64,000 nucleotides of DNA from Campanula takesimana (Eukaryota; Streptophyta; Magnoliopsida; Asterales; Campanulaceae), in NCBI GenBank assembly GCA_026119855.1, contig JAOWBW010000444.1:682001-746000 (forward strand), read 5' to 3'. Positions 47,637-59,133 of this stretch are shown one piece after another; the stretch's first letter is position 1, and every line of letters starts with the position of its first letter. Made by a program: the position numbers and the translations under genes. The notes below the pieces were generated by a model. The model was not told where the DNA came from, did no database searches, and worked only from the letters and a program-made list of their open reading frames with translations.

Positions 47637-48452
47637 TCAACAAGTAAGAACACAGATTTTACATGGCGGAGAAACAATTATAAGAAGATGATCACATTAA
47701 TCTATGTTTGCATGAACTTTGATCACAAAGTTCCTAGCTATGCAAAACCCTAGATCTAGAATTATTGATCTCTCTCTCTCTATGTCATTGAATCACGCGT
47801 AGAGAAAATACTAATTTATGGCTAGTATTTATAGCGCTAGAGACCTAAACCGGAAGATAGAAGGAGTCCTAAATTAAATCCCCAAATGACTTAATTTACT
47901 TTCCACACAAGCCATGAATTCACCAAAATCCGAAATAGCTCGGAACAAGATGGTCCGACCGGGTCAAGGACCTAGTTCGGCCAGACCTCACCATGTCCGA
48001 CCGGATCACCCAAGCTACCCGGACGGATCTTTCCCTTTTGCTGCATTCTTCTTTTGTCTTCTTAATTTCTTGACTTCTTCAAAGTCATACTCTAACACAC
48101 ACCCTTGTAGGGAATTAGATTTTTTGTGCTTTTCTCTCGAAATATCTCAACTCATTAGTGACTTAACGGATGACGGCATGAACGACACGTTATTTTTCTA
48201 TAAAGAAAAGCTAGTCAAACCAACTGGTCGACTTGGAGTGTCCTAGACTCTAAGAGAGTACATGGTTTTAGACACGTACAAGGCTAAACCTCAACCGCTC
48301 GGAAGCGTACACGGTGAGTTAGATAAACCAGGTGCCACGAAGAAAGAGGCGACGGGATAGCCAAAATCTGTGCACTCAGCAGGTTATCCGGAGTTAGGGT
48401 GTGCAGTGTGACATGGACTAGTGGGAGTGTGCGGACACAGACTAGTTACTTT
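47637..48452 (-). other. Copia A LTR remainder (U3 side)
   Basis: Minus-strand TATA box at about 47825-47833. A cassette of GGTCCG-like units, eroded, starts at 47952, 47974, 47994 and 48016 (steps 22, 20, 22), the same pattern as in copia B. The small plus frame at 47914-48246 is not supported. The LTR edge toward 48452 was not identified. Confidence 0.55.
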
Positions 48453-49438
48453 TGTTGGGTTTTGATGCATCATGCGCAGTGGAATAAACATAAGATCAAA
48501 CACCCATGAGCCCGGATCCATGCATGTTGATTAAATTAAATACAAGATGAAAGAAACATACCCTTGAAGATCGAATCCATGAACACGGAATTTAAGGTGC
48601 TAAAGCATACACCCTCTATCGGTATCCACACATCGAACGGATATCAAGAACACCTTCTTGATCTGGATTGCTAGACCCAAGGCTTGGTGAAGAAACGATT
48701 TCTTCATAGGAATTATTTTGCTCCATTGATCATTGTATTTTGATGATTCTCAATCTCAATGTGTATTGATTTCCAAAATCAACATTAGAGGCTATCAAAC
48801 CTGGCTACGTATCTTATATGAGGGTTTGACCTAATTTTGTTTGGGATCGGGATTCCTTGTCTAACAAGAAAACTGAACAAACTGACCAGTATCGGGGGGG
48901 GGGGGGGGCAGCCACACGGCTAGATAGGAGCCGTACGGTGCCCAATCAGCCGTACGGCTGGTCAGTCCAGAATTCCCAGATTTTTGCCTTTTTCCAATAC
49001 GTTCTATTGTGTGTGACCCAATATGATTATACTAAGTTAGCAATGAGTTCGAACCATTCAGAACCCGTAAGTCATAAGCGGACTCTAGCAAGCCATTATG
49101 ACTATCCAATTAGTATAACTTTGAAAGTCCAAAGTTACCTTATAGAACATAGCACAATCCCTTTATCACGCGATATCATATTGGACATAAGTCATGGTCC
49201 ATGTCAACTTATGTTGTCCAATGCTTTCTCGATCCCGAGTAGATTGATATGAGCAAATGACATTGAACACATCAATTCATTTGGGTATGGCCATACACTA
49301 TCATCAATCTCACTCATCGAGTGGCCAAGCAGATATCTCTCTTGAGAGAGGGACAAATCCCATCTTGACTTATAATTCTTCCTTACAAGAATCCGATTAT
49401 GCCAATCGTAGCCTTTATAACCACCTAGTTAAGGGTAG
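48453..49438 (-). repeat. Copia D LTR, first part, with GC cassette
   Basis: A G-run of about 15 (48894-48908) is followed by units of GCCGTACGGC type at 48911, 48930 and 48949 (19-bp steps). A minus-strand TATA-like sequence lies near 48810-48818. Confidence 0.75.
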
Positions 49439-50940
49439 TGTTGGTCCCAGAGACACAACAAGGGTATGAAAAAAGGCTAGAGGGGGGGGGTGAATAGCCT
49501 ATTTAAAATTCCAACCCTTTTTCAAAATTCAACCTTATGCTTACACTTGAATTTTGCGGTAGATGAAATACCACGCGGTCAAGTATAAAATGCACATCGG
49601 AAGTTTTTGATGAAACAAGTTAAGAGTTGTTTTTGATAAGTAAAATGCGGTAGGTTATATGCGGTAGGTTAAGGTGCGGTAGGTTGATATGCGGTAGGTA
49701 AGAGTGAGGTAGGTTGAGAGATTGAAAACTTGTGTCTTAGAGATTTTTGGCAAATGATAAGTTAGTCAGATTTTAGCTAAGGCAATGAGGTAGACAAACA
49801 AACACAATTCACAATTGTTCATAAATCTGAAAGGATCAAAACACTAAACAATAAACAAGATTAATATGAACAATAAGAACAAGATGAACAAGACTTGAAA
49901 TAAAGTGCAGAAAATAAACAGCAGTAAGTAAATGGCACAATGATTTGGAAAGGTTCGATCTGTTAAAAGATCTACATCCTTTACCAAGATGGTCAGTCTT
50001 GGATTTTGAATGAGGTATATATTGATTCGTTTGTGTACAGATTATAGAGATGAAGTATTAAATCAACACCTATTTCTATGAAGAACAAATCCTAGACTTA
50101 GACCAGTGTATCCCTAATGATGCAATCTATGTGATTGATCAATCGGGGTGAGTGTGTGTGTAAGAATAAAAAGCTCTTTAAAATTTAAGTGATTGTAGAG
50201 CCTAATGAATCTTGTGTGTTGCAAGGATTGAGATGACTTGAAGGTTGCTGGAGACTTGTTGAAGACTTGAAGGTTGAGTGCTTGAAGATTCGAAGGATTC
50301 TAGAAATCTTGACTATGATTTTCAATCACCAAGAATTTCAACAGCAATTTATCTCTTGGAATCTCAGTGTTAGTTCAATGAAGAACTCAAGGACTATTTA
50401 TAGCCTTCAATGAGAAACTAGCCATTAGAAATACTTGGGCTTCATGTTGAAGGACAATGAGCTGTTGAATTCTAATTGGAGCTCAGTCTGAGTTGTCCTT
50501 TTGTTGCAGAGTCATGGTGGTCCAACTGTACTATGATGACAATTGTATTCAAATTTGAAATTTAAATTTGCAACGTTCTAAACTAACCATAGTGTTGGAC
50601 ACTAGTGTGACCATGGTTAAGTTTGAACCAACTTGAGTTTCTTCAACCTAGGTTCCATGCGGTAGAGTGGTATCAACCATGCGGTAACTTCAATGGCAAG
50701 TGTAACCTTGGTCATGCGGTAGGCTTTCATGCGGTATGATTGGGCCTTGCCACATATCTCCAGAGTTAGAAAAATTCAGGGTCCTAATCTGCTAAGCCTA
50801 TCAAACTAAAAAGTGGACTATTCTAAATGAAGTACAAGTACTTCTTACAATATATCCTAAAGTCCACAAAGAGTAAAATTAGGTTATGGGATCAATCAAA
50901 TTAAGGTAATAGGAGTGGTTTATAATAAGCATACCCAACA
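49439..50940 (-). repeat. Element E 3' LTR (left)
   Basis: 1502 bp, TGTTGGTCCCAG...TACCCAACA. It holds a 15-bp minisatellite of TGCGGTAGG units (49646-49713) and further TGCGGTA words at 50658, 50680, 50715 and 50730. Minus-strand TATA box CTATAAATAG at 50394-50403. Confidence 0.9.
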
Positions 50941-51376
50941 ATCTCTCCCTATTTGATTGAGACCATTACCTACTATAACAAAGGCTAATTCATTGTACTT
51001 GGAAAAAACTTGTTTTCAAGAATAAACATTTTATTAATATCATGTTCCAAGTCAATGCACACTCTAAGCCAATGTCATAGATTTCTATCATCCTAAAAAG
51101 AAAAACAAATTCCTAATCCTAGAAGATAGAAATATTATTTGAAGCATTTCAATATAAGTAATCAATGAAGAATAAAAATGCAACAAACATACGAAGCATA
51201 GAATACTCCAAAATAATAATCATTTAAGCATCAGGAGTATAGGTGCAAACAAAAGAATAATAGTTTGTTACATGCCCAATTGAAAACAAACATAAAAGGA
51301 GATTGTTTTAAAACATCAACATAATTGTTTCAAATGACCACATGCGGTCATATCAAATGGTGGAGTTGCGGTAGGT
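50941..51376 (-). other. Element E 3' untranslated region and polypurine tract
   Basis: About 440 bp between the ORF3 stop and the 3' LTR. On the minus strand CAAATAGGGAGAGAT ends at the LTR. No gene seen. Confidence 0.7.
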
Positions 51377-54300
51377 CTAAATACGGTCAATATCAATGAA
51401 GTCCTCAGCAGAGCTTGCGGTAAGAGGGAATATGAGAGGGAAGCGGTAGGCAGGAAGATCCAATCCAGGAATCATCACTGGGGTAGAGATTTCGTCTTGT
51501 GCATCCTCTTCTTCCCCTTGAGCTTGAACGTTACCATGTCTTGCTAGAACGCCTTGATTTCCATCTTGACTTTCTGTGTGGTTAAGGCGAATCATGGCCG
51601 TATTGATTCTGTTAGAGAGAATATCAATCTTTGTAGATTGACTTTCAATTCTGATGTTCTGGGCCTCAATGCAGTTTATCTGAACTTGAATTGCACCAGT
51701 TAAAGCGTTGATCTTGGGAACAAACTTCTCTGTAACAGCCATGAGTGCGGCGTTGGTGTGTGTGAGAATTTCATCTTTGATATGTTTCTTCATTTTTTCA
51801 ATCTCTTCCTTTACCTCCATCTTATCATCACTCATCAATTTTGAAAGCTCTTTACTTGCTGCCTCGACTCCTCTAACTATATTGCTACTGATAAAACCAA
51901 TTTCCTTTCTAAGAGCTTCATTCAAGGCGGTAGGAGTGAGAGAAGCGTCTATTGCGGCAGAGCTGGATGGTACGGTAGAAGTGGAAGTACCTATATTACC
52001 TGCTAAGGTATCTCTAATTGCCTTTGTTATGAATACGTTCTCCCCCTTAATGGTTGAAATCATTTCAGAGGGAAGAGCAGCAATATCACGCTTGAGTGAG
52101 GCTTGATCAGTCTTCATTTCAGTAAGTTCTTCCCTAAGTATAACCATGCCAGACACCAAAGAAGATACCTGAGATTGGGTGTCATCCTTCATCTGAGTTA
52201 AAAGCTTGACTGTTTCAAGAAGCTCAGCAGTAGATGATGTGGCAACTTCAGGTTGTGCGGTTGAGGGAGCGGTAGCTTCAGGAGCTGCAGCAGAAGGAGG
52301 GATAGGTTCCGTAGCAATATGAGTAGGAGGGACTTCGTCAACAGACTCAACCGTGACAAAGGTCTTAGCCTTGTCAGGTATAGGTTCATCCTCAACATTC
52401 TCAATAAGCATCTCAAGCTTTTCAAGAACCTGCTCTTCCTCCACAGTTTTAACATCCATAGCCTTTTCAGTAGCTAACTTATCACTTTCAGAGGAACTTT
52501 CCTTCTCTTCTTCGTCTGAGCTTTCATCAACCAATCCTTTCTCAATAGGTCGCTCAAGAATTGGTTCACCCTCATCATTAGAATCATCTTCACCATCTTG
52601 TTCAATCCGGGTCTTTTCACTATCCTCCTGCACGGTAGGGTCTGCACCCATATCCTCAGATCCAGAAACTTCTTCCATGTCATCAACTTGAGCATCTAGA
52701 ACAAAGTTTTTTGAAACTTTGGGAGGATCAACCGTAATATCCTCATCTGAGGTAACGACTGGAGAATGAATTTTAGGGGATGGTTTCTTGGTTACCCTCG
52801 CCTTTTTTGTGATTTTGATGGGACTAGGAGTGTGAGACCTCTTCTTGATTTTCTCAACCTTTTCAGCTCGATGCTCCCCCTGTCTAGGTGAGGGCTTGGA
52901 AGAGATGGGTTTGGATTTTGATGAGGGCACGGAAGGTTTATGAATGGAGGAAGGTTGCCTTGGTGCGGCAGGGAAAGGCTTGGAAGGTTTGGTTTTTGGA
53001 GGAGGTGAAAGGGAAGGGGATCTAGATGGAGCGTATTAGACATGTTTGGTGACTTTGGTTTTGGGTTAAGGTTTAGGAGAGGGAGAGGGAGACATAGGAG
53101 GTGCGGTAGGAGTGACCTTTGGTTTCGAGGGTCTTGGTGCTAAAGGCTTTGAAGGTGCGGTTGACTTGACAGGAGCGGCAGACGTAATCTTGATTCCTTA
53201 GAAGACTGGTTTTGATCTCCTTACCTATTCCACAACCTTTTCTTTTCCTTTGACAGAAGTGGGAGGAAAAGAAATTTCAAGATCCTTACCCTTTGCACGA
53301 GCCTTGAGCGCGGCAGCTTGCCTACGGTCCTGATCAAATGCGGCAACTTCCACATCACTAACTATCCTATCACCCAGATTAACCAGACCGCACTTCTACT
53401 ATTTGGGAGGGACATACTCCTCAACAGGGTCTCGAAGGAGGTAAGATCTATACATTTCATCCCCAAAGTTGTTGCGGTAGTTCGTTCGCATGGATTTGCG
53501 GCAAAAATCTTTTTTGGTAGGGATCACCACCTCGTAGTTTGCATTCCGCTCATACAAATTCTTGATTCTGAGAGTAAGGCCCATTAAGTAGGAAATCATC
53601 CTACTGTTTGTGCGGTACTTGGTCTCACCTTCTTCAGTCGTATCTTTGTAAGACAGAATGTTGGCGCGAAGGATATCGTAAATGATTTGTCCCCAGTCCA
53701 GATGCTTTCCAAGATAAATTACGGTACAAATCATCCACTGTGTGTTGTTGAAATTGGAATGATTGCCAGTCTTGCACAGAAGGGCATGATCAACTAAGTG
53801 CCCAATGTGATACATAATCTCCCCAACATCTTTGCACTGAATCTTCAGAATACAGCCGTTCCAGCGAGCTTCTTAGCAAGACTTAGAGATTCTTTCCGTG
53901 AGATTTCATTAGGGCCTTCCTTTCATAACTTAATACCCAAGGCATGGGTTATTCACTGGCATCAAAAGCCATCTTGATTCCCATAACGGAGGCTTAAATG
54001 AATTTGGGGTGAGCGGCAGGGTCGTCTGAGCTCTCCATTTCCACTGCCGTGTTGAAGAACTCATCAACGAAGGCCGGCAGGTGGAAGTCTTGACTTAGAG
54101 TAAAGAATGGTGGAAATCCAGACTTTTTTAGCCGACCCAGAATATTGCGGCCGATGGCATCTTGTTTGAGATCTTCCAAGTCCAAAACTATGCCTAGAAT
54201 GAAATGATTTAAATCCTGAAATAAAACAATGTGCAAGGTTTAGAATGGAGGTAAGTTGTGCGGTCACTTGACAATAGAGTGTGGCGATGATAGCACGGTC

Positions 54301-54952
54301 AAGTGAGGCACGGTAGAGACGAGATGCAGTAGGGAGTAGATGATGTTACCACAAACTCAAAAGTATTGCACAAAAAAAAAGATTGAAGTGTGAACAATAC
54401 ACGAACATAAAATTCAAGTACGGGTGAATCAAAAAATTGATTACGCCAAGAACACGAAGAACACCATGATGAACACCAAGAACACCATATGCAAAAATAC
54501 CCAGAATATCCAGAAAATGACAAAAAATGAGCGAAAATTATATAGACGGAATCGGAATTGCAAATTGGGCAAAGATATCAAGTAAATTTCATGAAACAAC
54601 CACTAGAATATCCAGAAATCGAAGGGGGAACTTCAAGGGAATGACCAAAAATTTCATAAACCCATTTGGTTGAATAGGATCTAACACAACAGAGATGAAA
54701 TCTTGCGAAATTACAAAATGGAAGAATTATAACCAACAATAGTTAAAAGGATAAGATTCTAACAACATTAAGGCCCAAAATCGAAGAAAATCACAAGGAT
54801 TATGAAGGGTTTTCAAAACCCACCAAGAACAAAAAAATAGCAATTTTGAGAATCCATACCATAATATTGACTGGAGAAGTAGATTGGGGTTGATGTTCGT
54901 CACCGGATTCAACAGATTTCGAGAATTTCTTGCTTTGATGTTTTGAAGTCAT
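51377..54952 (-). pseudogene. ORF3 of element E (env-like position), two exons, broken
   Basis: Exon 1 is 54952-54860: 31 codons opening MTSKHQSKK, ending in a whole codon before GTATGG. Exon 2 begins at 54215 after the acceptor TTTTATTTCAG and continues in phase 0. Exon 2 is open to 53994, has a frameshift before 53815, an in-frame stop at 53399-53401 and at least two more before 52930, then is open for 517 codons to 51377. Regions: an N-terminal globular part resembling plant transposon-associated proteins (tentative); a Pro/Ser/Lys-rich basic stretch with a possible nuclear signal (KKARVTKKPSPK); a very acidic stretch; a C-terminal coiled-coil-like part (about codons 225-300 of the last frame). 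No signal peptide or clear membrane segment was seen in the exons. SIRE elements are known for an extra ORF in this place; its role is not settled. Confidence 0.7.
54216..54859 (-). other. Candidate intron in ORF3
   Basis: 644 bp with GT donor (ATTATG/GTATGG) and AG acceptor preceded by a T-rich tract. It joins two open frames in the same phase and contains stops in the reading frame. Splicing is an inference from sequence only. Confidence 0.6.
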
Positions 54953-55771
54953 TATATAGAGAGATTTCAGAGAGAGAATGGTGGTTTTGGAGAGAGAAGT
55001 TAGAGAGAAGGTAGAGAGAGAGAGGTATTCTGAAAAAAGCAAGAAACAGAGAGAGTGGTGGAGAGGAGGAAGGTGGAACGGTTTGGTGAAGGGGATTGCG
55101 GAGGTCAGAGTGATGGGAAGTTGGGAGGTTAACTCTGCAAAAGGTCTGACATGACCTAGGGTGTGAACTTTTCATTAAATGCAAGGTGACTAGGTGTCAA
55201 ATCAACATACCCAATGACGGCTCAATAAATATTTAAGGAATAAAAATTAAATGCGAAAATTTAATGCTCCAAAAGATTTGAATTAAATAAAGCGAGGGAA
55301 AAGTGGAAGTTACCTTAATGCCCTTGAGGTAGATATTATCAAAATATCCAAAATATTTCTAAGTTAGAATGACTTACCTGGGTCCGTAGAATGCGGTATC
55401 TATGAGTCCGACCGTGCTATATGCGGTCGATGTGAGGTCTTACCTTTCTTCTTGATTTAACTTCTATAAAGTAGTGAACATGTATCATCGTTTTCCACCT
55501 TGATAGGTTTCTTCAAAACCTTGAAATAAATTATCACTATGCGGTAGTATGGTCTATGCTACAGCATAGAGTATGCGGCAACATAGATTTCTACGGCAGC
55601 TTTAGTGATGCGGTCAAGTTAGAGATTGGAAAATTGTATATCAATGTCATTTGCTTGACCGTGAGTTATATGCCGTGTACCTACTTGATTTTGAACTTAA
55701 AAAAAAACATTAGTACAAGAAGTTATATGGCAAGTTAAAGTTCAAGCATACCCATTTCTCCTCTTAGATAC
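54953..55771 (-). other. CT-rich leader and spacer between RNase H and ORF3
   Basis: On the minus strand 54955-55080 is a run of CTCTCT-type repeats directly before the ORF3 ATG, like the pyrimidine-rich 5' UTRs of plant genes. The rest holds scattered GCGGT words and no gene. Confidence 0.5.
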
Positions 55772-56033
55772 CTAAATCTCTTGATCGTCAGTACTCACAT
55801 ACTCTAGATGGATATTACCTTTTTCCAAATGATCCATGAGAAAGTGGTATTTGATATCAATGTGTTTGGTCTTGGAATGCATGACAGGGTTGTTGAAGAC
55901 AGCAATGGTAGATGTATTGTCACAATAGATTGGACAATTTCCTTCTTTGATTCCGTAGTCGACCAATTGTTGTTTCATCCACAGCACTTGGCAGCAGCAG
56001 CTTCCAACAGCTATACATTCAGCTTCTGTGGTA
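55772..56033 (-). pseudogene. Element E RNase H fragment
   Basis: Minus-strand frame with TEAE... then LWMKQQLVDYGI, YCDNTSTIAV and HSKTKHIDIKYHF: the C-terminal half of copia RNase H. It starts abruptly at the junction with the truncated LTR near 56030 and stops early at 55772 (after STDDQEI). Confidence 0.85.
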
Positions 56034-57319
56034 GGTTAAGGTGCGGTAGGTTGATATGCGGTAGGTAAGAGTGAGGTAGGTTGAGAGATTGAAAACTTAT
56101 GTCTTAGAGATTTTTGGCAAATGATAAGTTAGTCAGATTTTAGCTAAGGCAATGAGGTAGATAAACAAACACAATTCACAATTGTTCATAAATCTGAAAG
56201 GATCAAAACACTAAACAACAAACAAGATTAATATGAACAATAATAACAAGATGAACAAGACTTGAAATAAAGTACAGAAAATAAACAGCAGTAAGTAAAT
56301 GACACAATGATTTGGAAATGTTCGATCTGTTAAAAGATCTACGTCCTTTACCAAGATGGACAGTCTTGGATTTTGAATGAGGTATATATTGATTCGTTTG
56401 TGTACAGATTACAGAGATGAAGTATTGAATCAACACCTATTTCTATTAAGAACAACCCTAGACTTAGACCAGTGTATCCCTAATGATGCAATCTATGTGA
56501 TTGATCAATCGGGGTGAGTGTATGTGTATGAATCAGAAGCTATTTAAAATCTAAGTGATTGTAGAGCCTAATGAATCTTGTGTGTTGCAAGGCTTGAGAT
56601 GACTTGAAGGTTGCTGGAGACTTGTTGAAGACTTGAAGGTTGAGTGCTTGAAGATTCGAAGGATTCTAGAAATCTTGAGTATGATCTTCAATCACCAAGA
56701 ATTTTAACAGCAATTTATCTCTTGGAATCTCAGTGTTAGTTCAATGAAGAACTCAAGGACTATTTATAGCCTTGAATGAGAAACTAGCCGTTAGAAATAC
56801 TTGGGCTTCAAGTTTAAGGACAATGAGCTGTTGAATTCTAATTGGAGTTCAGTCTGAGTTGTCCTTTTGTTGCAGAGTCATGGTGGTCCAACTGTACTAT
56901 GATGACAGTTGTATTCAAATTTGAAATTTAAATTTGCAACGTTCTAAACTAACCATAGTTTTGGACACTAGTGTGACCATGGTTAAGTTTGAACCAACTT
57001 GAGTTTCTTCAACCAAGGTTCCATGCGGTAGAGTGGTTCATGCGGCAGGCATCAACCATGCGGTAACTTCAATGGCAAGTGTAACCTTTATCATGCGGTA
57101 GGCTTTCATGCGGTAGGCTTGGGCCTTGCCACATATCTCCAGAGTTAGAAAAATTGAGGGTCCTAATCTTCTAAGCCTATCAAACTAAAAAGTGGACTAT
57201 TCTAAATGAAGTACAAGTACTTCTTACAATATATCCTAAAGTCCACAAAGAGTAAAATTAGGTTATGGGATCAATCAAATTAAGGTAATAGGAGTGGTTT
57301 ATAATAAGCATACCCAACA
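56030..57319 (-). repeat. Element E 5' LTR (right), truncated
   Basis: Matches 49662-50940 of the other LTR; the first ~220 bp (plus-strand order) are missing. One TGCGG unit more than in the left copy near 57040. Confidence 0.85.
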
Positions 57320-57695
57320 GGTAGCGTTTGAGTACGTCAAACATAATGTTCATTATGTGGAAGACCATGATAATCTCAGCTTCAGGTCTAATGATTCAAA
57401 TGGTATGACTATTATGAGATTTAATTATGACATTAGATCATGACATAAATCTCATAACGGGCCTATCCAGTACATTGTTCTCCAACAAATACCCACAAGT
57501 ACAAGTACTATTATGCACCATAATCATCATATGATTATCCATTAAACTCATGCTAGCCCTTCATAAGTTCTAGGGACAATGATTATTATAATAAACATGC
57601 AAAAGATATAATAATCGGGTTTGTTATCTCTATAACTATGAAGCTATGATATAACGCATAGGCCTTTCTCAAGGGCCTAGGGCTTAATATCCAAC
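57320..57695 (-). repeat. Copia D LTR, second part
   Basis: Begins with the GGTAG duplicate and ends TATCCAACA, followed by the inverted purine tract ATCTCCCACTTGC. Confidence 0.8.
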
Positions 57696-59133
57696 AATCT
57701 CCCACTTGCACTAGGCCCAATCAACGTGTATCCAATACCCATTGAGCTTAGTTATGATCTCCATCATTATTGCAAGCGAGCTTATGTAAGATGATTATCC
57801 TTGTTATCATCATATGGTACTTTGCATATTTTGTCATCTTCCATCTTTGATGATTTCTCGAATGAGATGAAAATGTTTGAGTATATGTTTAGATGATACA
57901 TTAGCCCCTTGTATTATGTAATAACAATTATTACACAATGAAGGTCCACAAAAATTAGTGACACTAGAAACGATTTCTAGTTTACTAATTAGCATCTTAA
58001 TCCAAACAATTTTCTAGTTGCATCCCATGATACTAGATACTCAACCTTTTGTAGAATAGTAATGGTATATTTAGAACTCTTCTAACACCATTATTTAACA
58101 AAAAAAAAAAACATGTATTTATAGTGCAATATTTATCTTTGTTGGTTTGTAAGAATGCATCTATGTAACTGTTACAAGATCATCTTTCATTCCATCAAAG
58201 ATCAAGAATGCTTCCTTTAGTTCCTTTTCAAGTACATAAGGAAGTTTCTTATCTAGTGACTGTCACTAGGATCCGATTGGTATCATCTCATCATACTCAA
58301 AGTATACGAGATATCCGGTCTTGGTACATCAATATGGCTTACATGATAGATCTAATTGCCGAAGCATATGGAATCCTAATCATGTACTCTTACTCACTAG
58401 TCTTCCAATAAGACTAAATCTTGTCAAGAGTGATGCCTTTAGACATTTTCAAGTAGCCTCTCCAAGAGTCTTGCATAGTGAACCTTTCACTATCTTGTTT
58501 ATGTTAGTACATTGACTTCAACCAATCATCATTTTAGATTTATCTCCATAAATCAGTCCAAGGGTATAGGCGGCTTTTATCGAAGTCTTTCATTTAGAAA
58601 CTCTTTCAAAATGAATTATATGTCAACCACATATATTAGACTATGAATAATGTTATGCTCCCACTAAATTTATTGTAATCACAGGTCTCATCTTTGATGA
58701 ATTCAAACTCTTTGAATACTACATCAAAATGAAATTTCACTCCAAGTAGTTTGCTTCAATCCATCTCAAGGATTTCTGCAATTTACAAACTTTATTAGAA
58801 ATTTATGGATCAAAACTTTTAGATTGTATCAAACACATCCTAAAGTATGTTCCTGTTAAGAAATGCTGTTTTGACATCCATTTGTCATATTTCATATTCA
58901 AAATATGAGGTCATGACAATTAGAATTCTAATAACATTAAGCATGACTGTATGCAACAAAGTTTTATCATAATCGATATTATGAGTTAACTTTACTCAAT
59001 TAGTCGTGCTTTAATAATATGCACCTTGCGGTCCATGTCTGTTTTCTCCAAGAAAACTCATTTTCTATCATATGGTTTTTAAACCTTAGGGTAGAACAAT
59101 CAAGTTCGAAACTTGATTATGATACATGGATTG
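57696..59133 (-). pseudogene. Copia D pol remnant (RT-RNase H)
   Basis: Read on the minus strand, much-decayed matches to B/C pol: the YVDD region near 58625-58640 (now reading YVVD), the GSIxLF context next to it, and the RT start near 59000-59100. Many stops and frameshifts leave no useful frame. It is cut by T3 at 59134. Small plus frames around 58208-58515 lie over it and are not genes. Confidence 0.75.

Larger units (their letters stand above)
30154..48452 (-). repeat. Copia A LTR, split by copia B and a Helitron
   Basis: The LTR starts TGTTAGTAAATCAG beside the primer site, so it is the 5' LTR of a minus-strand element. Pieces: 30154-30167, 46631-46663 and 47637 to at most 48452, about 860 bp. 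A TATA box on the minus strand (CTATAAATA, around 47825-47833) and a decayed GC cassette at 47952-48029 lie in the last piece. The far end was not found; copia D starts at 48453, either inside it or at its edge. Confidence 0.65.
49439..57319 (-). mobile_element. SIRE-like Ty1/copia element E, internally deleted
   Basis: Target duplication GGTAG (49434-49438, 57320-57324). The left (3') LTR is complete at 49439-50940; the right (5') LTR is cut at about 56030. An inverted purine tract (ATCTCTCCCTATTTG) follows the left LTR. Reading the minus strand: truncated 5' LTR, RNase H fragment, CT-rich leader, spliced ORF3, purine tract, 3' LTR. Gag, protease, integrase and RT are gone. A large extra ORF after RNase H and the RNase H style (HSKTKHIDIKYHF) point to the SIRE/Maximus lineage. 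Confidence 0.85.
48453..59133 (-). mobile_element. Ty1/copia element D, minus strand, disrupted
   Basis: Its 3' LTR is 48453-49438 plus 57320-57695 (TGTTGGGTTTTGATG...AATATCCAACA), split by element E. An inverted purine tract (ATCTCCCACTTGC) follows at 57696, then a decayed pol. T3 cuts it at 59134, so its 5' half, if present, is outside the window. It is related to B and C but more diverged. Confidence 0.82.

Noticed and set aside
52353..52691. Ser-rich plus-strand frame in element E
   Set aside because: Antisense of the acidic part of ORF3.
58208..58515. Two plus-strand frames near 58.3 kb
   Set aside because: They lie antisense over the decayed pol of copia D.
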